From Rhodosorus marinus (taxonomy: Eukaryota > Rhodophyta > Stylonematophyceae > Stylonematales > Stylonemataceae): DNA of 64,000 nucleotides. The notes below the pieces were generated by a model. That model worked only from the letters and a program-made list of their open reading frames with translations, did not search any database and had not been told where the DNA came from. Location of the stretch: contig JAMWBK010000013.1 of the NCBI GenBank assembly GCA_029953675.1, forward strand, positions 744,001-808,000, given 5' to 3'. This document shows positions 55,188 through 64,000 of the stretch, in pieces. The position numbers and the translations under genes were made by a program. Within the stretch, counting starts at the first letter, position 1. Each line of letters opens with the position of its first letter.

Positions 55188-56250
55188 TCAGGGGGTTCCG
55201 CGCCCTCCCCGGTTACCTGTGGCGGATTTTGAAGGGCTTGCGGTGCCTGTAGATGTTCGTCCAAGGTCTCGTGGATGGCTGCGAGAGCGTTGAGCGAGAG
55301 ATGCATCCTCCTGCGGTAGTTCGGGTGCCGCACTGGAGTCACCCGAAACGTCGACGATCCCACGGCCTGCCGGGACGTCTGCGTGAGGGGACGAGGCTGC
55401 TGGGTCTGCATCACAGGCTCTCGGAACCTCCTCAGCAGAAACGCACGCGCGTGGCCGAAGCAGGCACAGGCCAGGACATCGGAATGACTCCGGCAGTCCC
55501 AGAAGAACCTCTGCGCACGTACCCCACATAAGTTGAAGGTGGAGGAACGGGATCAAGGCGTCGATAGTGCAGATAGTGTTGAAGACGACGTCGAGACACG
55601 GTGTCGACTGGAAAATCAGACTCAGGAACCCATACTCAGTCCAAGATTCATCCTCACGGTAGCGTAGGAACCCCCGAAAACCTCTGGCGAGTCGAAGATT
55701 AAGCACTGACAAAACCCGTGCGTTCGATTGCAAGAGCGCAGCGGGGATTGCATAATAAGCAGTTGGAGAGGTGGCAACCTCAGATCGAACCGCCTCCAGC
55801 AGCGATACAGGAAAAATGGAATGGATCCGCACGTCAGGCGGAAGATCCAACGTCTACGCGACATCAGAGATCTTATGAGCCACTAAGTAGGGCCCCAACC
55901 AACGTGGATGAAAGCGGGCAGGTCCTTGCAACTTTTAAGTTGCGCGTAGAGAGGTAGACTCAGTCGCCAACAGTGAAGATCTTCGGAGTCCGATTTGCGT
56001 TGGCATTCTCCGTGAATAGCCAACCCCATATCACCCCCCGTGCGGTTGCAAATGTCTTAGCTTGGCGTTTCACAAAACCCGTAGTTGCCCCTGGTAGATC
56101 AGTAATCTGCGCGTCGCTCTGAGTACATTGACCTCTCCATCCCTTGTCCTCAGGCGACCAGGTACCTGCCTGCGTCGGCTCGGCGTCGAGGAGCTGCAGC
56201 TCGGTCCATGCGGCAAGTGAAAGATTCGCAGTACGCGGCAGCGATGTCAA
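55188..56250 (-). mobile_element. Decayed Ty3/gypsy-type retroelement fragment (integrase C-terminal region)
   Basis: On the minus strand, segments in shifting frames read RTPKIFTVGD followed by VYLSTRNLKVAR, then RWLGPYLVAHKISDVA and LDLPPDVRIHSIFPVSLLEA. This is the succession at the end of Ty3/gypsy polyproteins: 'F..GD.V.L...NL', the GPY/F motif near 55890, then 'A..L.LP......H.VF.VS.L'. Stop codons and frame changes interrupt it, so it is inactive. No reverse transcriptase, LTRs or target-site duplication could be identified. The following Ser/Pro/Arg-rich open frame down to 55188 may be a C-terminal tail. Confidence 0.6.
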
Positions 56251-56396
56251 ACCCTACCTTTCGCGATTCGGCGGTGACATACCGGTTCGTCCCCCTCATT
56301 ATCGAGTGCTTTGGCTTGATAGATAGTGTAGGTTCTCGCTGGCTCCGAGCTCTGTTTCGCAACGACCCAGGGCGTTTCGATAGTCTGCTCACAGAG

Positions 56397-56505
56397 CTTT
56401 CTTTGACCCTGTGGCGCTCCAATTCTGCTTTGTTTGTGGACGCGCGTCATCAGCGTCTTGTCTCTCGCTTCTCAGGGTAGTTAGCCTCTGAATAAACGGA
56501 TCATC
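56397..56505. repeat. Possible dispersed repeat related to 10868-10975
   Basis: Both segments share TGGACGCGCGTCATC with diverged flanks that still align (CTTTG... before it, GTCTT...CTTCTC and AAACGGA.CAT after it). Confidence 0.5.
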
Positions 56506-56802
56506 GATGCAAGCACTCACGGTGTCGGGGCTGTGCTGCTCCAGAAGTTCGACAATGGGGAGCATCCAGTGCATATATTTCCAAGAAGATCTCCGACGCC
56601 GAGAGGAGGTACTCGACCTATGAACAAGAACTGTCAGGACGCGACAATTCAGGGTAACGTGAATACAGCCCAGGCCCGTACTAGCCTAACAAAATTTCAT
56701 CGAAAAAGACAGACTGTCCCACAAAGTGCGGACGAAAATAGTCCGTTGAAATGTCAATAATGCGAAGAATTAACGAAGCCCTCTAAACAGTAGCAGAATG
56801 AG

Positions 56803-56815
56803 GGACAGACTGTCC
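56803..56815. repeat. Palindrome GGACAGACTGTCC
   Basis: An odd-length palindrome. A near copy lies at 56708-56719, 95 bases away, and further near copies at 12953 and 52090. Confidence 0.6.
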
Positions 56816-57770
56816 TTTTTTTGGAAAGCCTAACAAAAATAACAAAAAAGAGGAAACTATTGTTCTGCACCTCGGAAGTTCGACTTGAAGCATTGGGAGA
56901 GTTCCCCACGGAAAAGAGGACGACGAGATCCGAGCCAAACTACTTCACCTTTTTTGTATTTTTTAATTCGAAAGCCTTTTATTTTTCAAAGAAATGTTTC
57001 ACCAAGGCCAATCGATCGTGCCGTATTGTAACAATATCTGATATTACCACGATAAAACTAGAAGATAAATAGAAGAAAATAAGAAGAATTGTACTGGTAG
57101 TTGATAAATATCCAATTATCACGCGATGAATAGGTAAAGTAATCAATAAATTGTTTTTAACTAGTTATAATTGGATATATGGCAATCTAATCAATCAATT
57201 CACAAATACGGATTTTTATTATGCTTTTCTTGTTTTCTCGAAGCGACATCCTTAAGCCGTTCGGAGATTTCTCTTTTTTTAATCACCTTTCACAATATGT
57301 AGTGGTCCCTACTTTCCCTCCCCAACCCCCTGGGGTTACCCTAAGGGGTACCAAATCCTATCACATTTTTTGAACACCTCTTTACCCTCCCCTTCTTTGT
57401 ACCAAAAACGATCAAAAAGTCCACTAAAACATAAAATTGCAATACAATAGAATTCCATACCCCATCCAACCCCACCCCTCAATAGCCAATTCAAGACTCC
57501 AGTGACAACTAACAACCAATTTCATCCTCAGCAAATAGATGTGTTTATTTATTTTAGGTAATAATAGAGGAGTAATTTTCCTGCCACAATATTATTTAAG
57601 TGTCAGTTTCCATCTACATTGGTTATCGAGCTGTTGAGTGGGGTATGTGGGTCAACCCTGGCAAAGCGGAGTAGAAGAGGAGCGGGAAGGATTCCAATAA
57701 ATGGCAAATTTTTGGTCGGTGGATGTATATGTAATGGTGGAGGGTTTCAGGTTGTAGAATGGAAAGTGTA

Positions 57771-57858
57771 GGAGGAGGAGGAGGAAGGGGGTTGGGTTGT
57801 GTATGGTTTGTGTCTGGGTGAGTATGTGAAGGGGGGTGGGTTTGACTGGGGGGTGTTG
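57771..57858 (+). promoter_or_regulatory. G-rich block upstream of DXS
   Basis: (GGA)n, GGGGGTTGGG and GGGGGGTGGG groups on the coding strand up to about 18 bases before the ATG. Confidence 0.45.
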
Positions 57859-57875
57859 GAATAGATATATGTATT

Positions 57876-60792
57876 ATGAATGGTATGGCGTTTACTGGGG
57901 GTTTGCTGATTGGATCGGACCCACGTGGGGTTGGATTGTTTAGGGGATGTGGTGTGGTTAGAGGAGAGCGATTGGTGGTGCGTGCGTCTGCGGCACCGAG
58001 TGGTGGCTCCCCGTCGTCGAGCTCGCCTGGACCGAATTATGACCGGTCGCCGAAGAATTCTCCGCTTCTGGATACGATTTCAAAGCCAGCCGATCTGAAG
58101 AAGTTGAGCGTGAGGGAGTTGAAGACGCTTTCCAACGTAAGTTTTCAATTGCTTTTTTGTTCGCTTGGTGAAAGGCACTAACTGGGGAGACTCTTGACCT
58201 GCGTTAGGAGCTTCGGTGGGAGACGATTAGTAGCGTTTCTCAGACAGGAGGGCATTTGGGATCCTCGTTAGGAGTAATCGAGCTTACGGCTGCACTTCAC
58301 TATGTTTTTAATGCACCTCGGGACAACATAGTATGGGATGTAGCGCATCAGGCCTATCCGCACAAGATTCTCACTGGGAGACGCCATAGGATGCACACAC
58401 TGCGGAAAGGAGGAGGTAGGAGAAATAAACTAATGCCTCAAGCTCGTGGGAGGGATCAAGATGCCTGTTGGATTTAATTGAACTCCGTTATTCAGGACTA
58501 TCTGGGTTCACGAAAAGAGCTGAATCTGAGTACGACGTTTTCGGAGCCGGACACTCCAGTACGTCCATCTCAGCTGCTCTGGGGATGTCAGTTGCTAGAG
58601 ACCTAGATGGACGGACAAACCACAACGTTGCGGTAATCGGCGATGGTGCAATCACAGGTACGGCAAGGTAGTACGAGACATGTGCGAGGTCCTGTAGTTA
58701 TTAAAAGGATCCATTGCTGATGCGTTTTGTGTTCTACCCCAGGTGGCATGGCCTACGAAGCGATGAACAACGCTGGATACCTGAAAAGCAGGGTTATCGT
58801 TATTTTCAACGACAACGGCGAGGTGTCCTTACCCACTGGGACGAAGAGCGCCGGCGGTGTGAAACCTTCCGGTGCGCTCAGCGACTACACTGCTCGCCTG
58901 TTGACCTCGAAGAGCTTTGTGGACGTCCGGAATATGGCAAAGCAGTTCACAAAGGTGTTGCCAGATGACTTGCGAATGGCTGCAGCTCAGGTACACCCGC
59001 AGAGAGCAGCGCTTCTACTTCGGAAGGAAAAGAAAAGGACTCGTGCTAATTGCCCCTCTTTCGCCTTAGGTCGATGAATACGCCCGTGGATTGGTAAACC
59101 ACGGTGGTACTTTGTTTGAGGAGCTCGGATTCTACTATGTTGGACCCGTAGACGGGCACAACGTGGAAAGCCTTGTGGCGCTGTTTACTCAGGTCAGGGA
59201 TATGGGTGGGAACAAACCAGTCTTGATTCACGTGAAAACCCAGAAGGGCCGGGGTTATGCACCGGCCGAGGCTGCTTTCGACAAATACCACGGAGTAGCT
59301 AGGTTAGTCATCCTCCGCTTGCGTAGTGGGTCTACCCGCGGAGCCTCAACGAAGACTTTTTTATTGCTCTCACGTCCTAGGTTCGACGTTCCCACAGGAA
59401 AACAGCATAAGAGCAGCTCGAAGACACCGAACTATACCACTGTGTTTGCTAGATCGTTGATAGACGAAGCTGACCGAGATTCGAAGATTGTGGCTATCAC
59501 CGCTGCCATGCCAGGAGGGACCGGGCTCAATCTCTTCGGGGACAAACACCCGAGTAGGTGCTTCGACGTAGGAATCGCCGAGCAGCACGCTGTAACCTTT
59601 GCGGCTGGACTAGCCTGTGAGGGTTACAAGGCTTTTTGCTGCATCTATTCAACCTTCCTGCAGCGCGGTTACGATCAGCTAGTTCATGATGTGGCGCTGC
59701 AGAAGCTTCCGGTTCGTTTCATTCTCGACCGTGCTGGCCTCGTTGGGAACGATGGGGCGACCCATCATGGAACCTTTGATCTCGCCTATATGGGCTGCAT
59801 TCCGAACATGGTCATAATGGCGCCAAGCGATGAGGTATGCGGTTTTTTGGGTTTTTTGCACCTCCGTGTACCTGTTTGGGCATTGTGCGATAGCTGATTG
59901 CTGATATCGCCCAACTTTGTCGTCGTGTTGTAGGTCGAGCTTCAGAATATGATAGCCACCGCCGCGAAGATAGACGATATGCCGAGTGCGGTGCGGTTCC
60001 CCAGAGGGAACGGGATTGGCCTTGAAATGCTGCGAGAGAAGCTCGGATACAATATCCAGGAGATGCGAACTGCGGGAACTCCGGTAAAGATCGGAAAAGG
60101 ACGTATCATTGCTCAGAAGACCTCTGGGACGGGTATGGGAAATGCGAGAAATTCATGCCCACGTCGTAGTTGAAGCTAACGGGCGCTTTCGAAACCTCTG
60201 AAAATATCAGGTCCTTCGGTTGCTATCCTCTCCTTGGGCACTCGACTAGTCGACTCCGTTACTGCCGCTTCGTCGTTGGAGGCAAAGGGCATCCCGTGCA
60301 CTGTGGCGGATGCGAGGTCAGAGACTAAGCAATCAGTGTGGCTTGACTGTCTGAGCACTTGTGCAGCAGGTTCCAGGGCTGAAGAGCACGCATTCGTTTT
60401 CTAGGTTTATGAAACCCCTGGACAAGGAATTGATTCGTTCACTGGCGGCCTCTCATCAGGTCCTGATTACCGTAGAGGAGGGCTCAATTGGTGGGTTTGG
60501 GGACCACGTTCTTCATTCAATGGCCTTGGAAGGACTTCTCGACACTGGAAAGGTTCGAGTACGTCCGCTCGTGATTCCAGACAGGTGGGAGGTTTGCAAG
60601 CTCAGACTCCGTTTAGCACTGCTGGGTTACTTACCACTGCCCTATTGCTGTAGGTTCATTGACCAGGCGAGTCAAACTGAGCAAATCGATGAAGCCGGAC
60701 TTGCTCCGCACCATATCGAGAGCACCGCACTTCGCCTCTTGGGACGTCATGCCGAGATCCTGGAGACGTACAATGCAAAAGAGGCAAACTGA
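57876..60792 (+). CDS. DXS: 1-deoxy-D-xylulose-5-phosphate synthase
   Basis: Ten exons: 57876-58136, 58208-58415, 58496-58657, 58743-58990, 59070-59302, 59381-59834, 59934-60132, 60211-60316, 60405-60584 and 60654-60792. They give 729 aa; nine introns of 69-99 nt all keep phase. It condenses pyruvate and glyceraldehyde 3-phosphate with TPP, the first step of the plastid MEP isoprenoid pathway. Features are [60 protein letters not shown], the TPP motif GDGAITGG...[33 protein letters not shown] (catalytic Glu about 438), [25 protein letters not shown] and [12 protein letters not shown]. The first 65 residues (Gly/Ser/Arg-rich, with [11 protein letters not shown]) are a likely plastid transit peptide. 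Confidence 0.97.
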
Positions 60793-61938
60793 TGCTCAGT
60801 GATGCGGGGAGAACGGGGGAGCACGTGGCATAGAGCTATGTGCACTCCTTACAATGTTCTCGACATCGCGCCAATTGCCCAAGCTAGTATATACACAGGG
60901 CGCGCGCAAGCTTGCCTGCAATGCCCTTCTTTTATTTACGACGCAAATGTCATTACAGTTGAGCACCTTTGATCAATTGTTTCGTGTACGTATTGAACCA
61001 GAAAAGAGAATGTCAATTGATGATTAAAAAAGTTTTTTCCATAAACGCGGGATTATCTCGCAGACAGGCTTGGCAGTGGACACCCAAACCCCGCCCGGAA
61101 TGAAGTGTTGTCCGCGGGAAAGATCGATGCAGAGAACACCAACCATTCTCCGTTCTATTTTGCCGTTACATTACGTTCAAAATTTAAACCAAACTGTCAG
61201 CTTCCTGGATCTTAATCAAGGTCAACAAGACCCAGAAAATTTCTTCAAAAAGTCCAATTTTCTTGTCCTAAATACCTTGAAATCTTAATTTATGCTAGTT
61301 TAATACTCAGAAAAAGAAATACCCGTAAAACGACACAGAATATATCATAATTTGCAAGGTCCAAATCTACATATAGAACACTTTTGTTCATAAGCGAACA
61401 GAAATTTATTAAACGCACGATATTTAGAAGTATCTAGAAAATGTAGTAGATAGTTGCTTATTTTAGAACCGTCGCTTCGTCTTTCACGAAAAAATTCTAG
61501 AAAATTGAAAGATTGGAGTAAGTACGCTTGTGGATGCAAAATGATGGCCCGAAATGAGATTTATGCTTTTTGAGCGTGTTTGTATTGAAAGGCGGTGGAT
61601 TAGAATGAAAGATTGGAGTCGACTTGTGGGGGTGATGGATGTACCTGCCTAGACAGATTGATAAGCAGAAACGCTTTTGGTGAAGGCAAAGGCTGATCAC
61701 TGTTATTAAGGTCTGAGCTCAGGTTTTTTGATTCATCAGCTGAGGTAGAGGGCCAGGGGAGGGGGTGGGGGGTGGGGGTGGGGGTTGAGGGTTTTCGGTT
61801 TACGTTTTGGGTGTGCGGTTTTGGTTTAGACTGGAGAGTTATTGGTGAGGGCTGGCTGGACTGGATTGCTTCCTTTTGCTTGTATTTGCTTGAGCGGCTC
61901 GGAAGTTTAGTAGTTTTTATTGGAGAAGAGAGGACGAG
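60793..61938. other. Intergenic region between DXS and UBE2S
   Basis: No gene recognised. 61280-61450 is AT-rich. A G-rich block at 61756-61792 lies before UBE2S. Confidence 0.4.
61756..61792 (+). promoter_or_regulatory. G-rich block upstream of UBE2S
   Basis: Consecutive groups GGGGAGGGGGTGGGGGG, TGGGGGTGGGGG on the coding strand about 150-180 bases before the ATG; it has the spacing of a potential G-quadruplex. Confidence 0.45.
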
Positions 61939-62841
61939 ATGGTGAGAACTGTCCACGGTCAGTCTGCTATGTTTGGACAGGGGGCGAACAAGGTTGGCGA
62001 TACTGAATGTCTGGTTCATTCGTTTGCTAAAAAAAACAGGGGCTTTCTGGTCACATGATGACAAAGCTTGCAAGGGAGCTCAGAAGCTTGCAAGATGAAC
62101 CTGTTGACGGGGTCCGTGTACTAGTTAACGAGGGAAACCTATCTGTCGTCAAAGCTGAAATTGACGGGCCAGGTGAGTCAAGAAAGACAGCGTAGGATTC
62201 TGAAAGCATTCGTCTACATTCTTCCTGACAATAGCAACATACAACCACTGGGATCTGGGGTTGGGGGTTACCATTTTATTTTGTATTTTTCAGTTGGAAC
62301 ACCGTTCGAAGGAGGAGTTTTCAAGATGCGACTGGAATTCACTCATGAGTTTCCATCCGCTCCTCCCAAAGGCTTTTTCCAGACAAAGATCTTTCATCCA
62401 AACGTTTCTGAAAAGGGGGAGATTTGTGTGAACACCTTGAAGAAAGATTGGAAGGCCGACTACGGCCTGAGACACATATTTCTCGTTATTCGGTGAGCAA
62501 AGAGGTTGAAAGGGTGACATCAAAGACTGAACGGATGTCAATTTGACAAAACCTCTGAACGCTCTAGGTGTCTGTTGATCGATCCGAACCCGGAGTCGGC
62601 TCTCAATGAGGAAGCGGGCAAATTATTGTTGGAATTCTACGATGAGTATGCGAAGATGGCGAAGTTGTGGACTGAAATCCACGCTCGAAGACGTGGTACG
62701 GAGAACAGCGACGGGAACATTTCCAAGTTCAACTCTCAAACCTCTGCGGAATCCGAGTTGACCACGAAGTTGTCCGGTGGAAGTGTTGACTCTCAGTCCG
62801 GAAAGAAGGAAGCAAGCAAGCGGCGGATGAAAAGATTGTAG
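61939..62841 (+). CDS. UBE2S: Ubiquitin-conjugating enzyme E2 S
   Basis: The last three exons are firm: 62040-62172, 62294-62492 and 62568-62841. Exon 2 opens [17 protein letters not shown], aligning with human NLPPHIIRLVYKEV, so an upstream start is needed. ATG 61939 followed at once by donor GTGAGA gives a 98-nt intron and 202 aa, with only the Met in exon 1. A weaker donor at 61993 would give 219 aa. The E2 core has [50 protein letters not shown] (active Cys) and [20 protein letters not shown], all UBE2S-like. The long Ser/Lys tail ends RRMKRL, equivalent to the C-terminal LRRL that docks human UBE2S on APC/C. It extends Lys11-linked ubiquitin chains in mitosis. Confidence 0.94.
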
Positions 62842-63656
62842 ACAAAGAATAGAAGCATTTAAGCCACAAAGAAACAGAAACAGAACGAACCTTACAACGT
62901 GAAAGATTGGCGATTCCAGCAAAAGGGTTTCCAAAACAGAGCAATATCTTTGCTCAAGAAAACTAACCAAGGATCAAGCGATTCTCTACAACAGACCAGG
63001 CGAAACAACGCCAGAGCGGAATCCAAGACCAGCCCGATTGAATATCCATCATCGTATACGACTATATGTATAATCGTATGCATTAGCTCCAAGGATCAAG
63101 GCTTGTTTCAAGTAGAACCCAAAGCGACCAGTCCCTACAACGACGATCCTGAGTCCTCAAAGCGCATCATCCGATTCAACAGATCATAGTACAAAAATAA
63201 GTATCATGTACTAATATTTAACTGGCCTGTGCTTGTACTAAGAATTCACCCGTTACTCTGCGAGGAAGGGGGGAGTTCAAGCCTTTTTTTCACATGCATA
63301 TTGGCCGACTATACCCCTTACCAATTTATTATAATTCCTATCCTTCGCATAACTCGAAATAAAAAGTACCCCTAATAATCTACAAATATGTGAATAATAA
63401 TTATATTTAAAAACTCGTATATAGGTTTTGGAATATGGTTTGAGGGGTAGTTATTCGAAAATAAACGAGGGGTACATATTAAAATGGAATTGGTGTGGAT
63501 CTATTTTATCAATGAGGTGGGGTGGGTGGGGGGGTAGGGGCTTAGAGAATAGATTTGTGGTGATTTTCGTTTGGTTCTCTGGAGGAATGACTTCTTTTTG
63601 GGTTTTTGAGCAGGTTGGGAGGGTGTCTGTTGGTTCGTGGAGCTGAACAGGACAGG

Positions 63657-63710
63657 GAAGGAGGAGAAGGAGGAGGAGGAGGAAGAGGAGGAGGAGGAGG
63701 AAGGAGGAGA
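63657..63710. repeat. (GGA)n purine tract
   Basis: Imperfect GGA/GAGGA repeats on the plus strand between UBE2S and the next gene. Confidence 0.85.
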
Positions 63711-63825
63711 CATATATCATATGAATGTCCTAAATGATAAGAATGGAATAATGATTTGAGTTATTCGACGAAGTACATTTTTAGATTCCCATAGTAGTCT
63801 TCTATTTAAGTATTATAGAGTAAGG

Positions 63826-63868
63826 CAGGAGGAGGACGGGGGGCGGAAAGGTGGGGGGAAGGAGGCTG
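63826..63868 (+). promoter_or_regulatory. G-rich block before the last gene start
   Basis: GGAGGAGGACGGGGGGCGG and GGTGGGGGGAAGG end 12 bases before ATG 63880, matching the leader pattern of the other plus-strand genes. Confidence 0.4.
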
Positions 63869-63879
63869 AAGAGAAAGTC

Positions 63880-64000
63880 ATGTCTGCATGTGCTGTGGTA
63901 AGTCTAGGGTGTGTTTTCTCTCTCATTCTTGAGTTGAATTGGGAATGGGACTGCGTGGTTGGGTTGGGTTTTTGTTCCTGGGTTTCGAACTGTTTTTTTG
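63880..64000 (+). CDS. Probable first exon of a gene continuing beyond the window
   Basis: ATG 63880 opens six codons (MSACAV) followed by a consensus donor GTAAGT at 63898. The placement right after a G-rich tract and the strong donor resemble other gene starts here. The product cannot be predicted; the rest is outside the window or in the intron. Confidence 0.35.
   Translation, partial: MSACAVVSLGCVFSLILELNWEWDCVVGLGFCSWVSNCFF

Larger units (their letters stand above)
55071..57875. other. Intergenic region with retroelement remnant and AT-rich DNA
   Basis: Holds the Ty3/gypsy remnant (55188-56250, minus), a possible dispersed repeat (56397-56505), the GGACAGACTGTCC palindromes and AT-rich sequence at 56940-57240. 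A G-rich block at 57771-57858 precedes DXS. Confidence 0.45.
62842..63879. other. Intergenic region with purine-rich tracts
   Basis: No gene recognised. 63300-63430 is AT-rich. G-rich sequence at 63515-63540, a (GGA)n tract at 63657-63710 and G runs at 63826-63868 lie on the plus strand. Confidence 0.4.

Noticed and set aside
1-64000. CRISPR arrays, rRNA genes or bacterial operons
   Set aside because: No regularly spaced short repeats with unique spacers, no rRNA-like blocks; genes are monocistronic with spliceosomal introns.

Overview
This window is nuclear DNA from a eukaryote with spliceosomal introns. Most introns I could place are about 70-110 nt, GT-AG, with a few up to about 270 nt, and roughly half the genes have none. 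A plastid-type DXP synthase, a histidinol-phosphate aminotransferase with a transit-like leader and a starch-binding CBM53 protein point to a photosynthetic lineage, most likely an alga. I cannot fix the phylum from sequence alone; a red alga or another non-green archaeplastid is my leading guess. The exon models below were built by hand from homology, reading-frame phase and splice signals.

Layout. 1-7.5 kb: 3'-truncated BLOC1S1/GCN5L1-like gene (-), MCM7 (+), and a small two-exon gene of unknown function (-). 7.5-13 kb: gene-poor DNA with one PPR-type exon (-). 13-22.2 kb: VPS37 (+), a glycine-cleavage-H-like gene lacking the lipoyl lysine (-), a PP2A B''-type regulatory subunit (-), a WrbA-type quinone reductase (+) and a DUF1415 gene (+). 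22.3-27.4 kb: a duplicated non-coding segment, a NodU/CmcH-type carbamoyltransferase (-) and an acidic/basic hypothetical gene (-). 30-46.8 kb: HisC (+), LSM14/Scd6 (-), a PWWP protein (+), cytosolic-type TyrRS (+), ADAT3/TAD3 (-), a ROK fructokinase (+) and a CBM53/EF-hand-like gene (-). 48-51.4 kb: a divergent BUD31/G10 (-) and a histidine acid phosphatase (-). 53.7-63.9 kb: SNF8/VPS22 (+), a decayed Ty3/gypsy fragment (-), ten-exon DXS (+), UBE2S (+) and the first exon of a further gene (+).

The genes do not form an operon or an obvious cluster. They are housekeeping functions: replication licensing, ESCRT-I and ESCRT-II, mRNA decay and splicing, tRNA charging and editing, cell-cycle ubiquitylation, isoprenoid and histidine synthesis. 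The regions between them hold decayed retroelement sequence, direct and inverted repeats and AT-rich stretches.

The clearest window-wide pattern is strand-specific. Most genes are preceded within a few hundred bases by runs of G on their own coding strand (C runs on the plus strand for minus-strand genes). Several similar runs have no assigned gene. The most interesting protein-level observations are the H-protein homologue without its lipoylation site, a BUD31 homologue with an eroded cysteine cluster and an acidic tail, the CBM53 plus EF-hand-like protein, and the intronless carbamoyltransferase.
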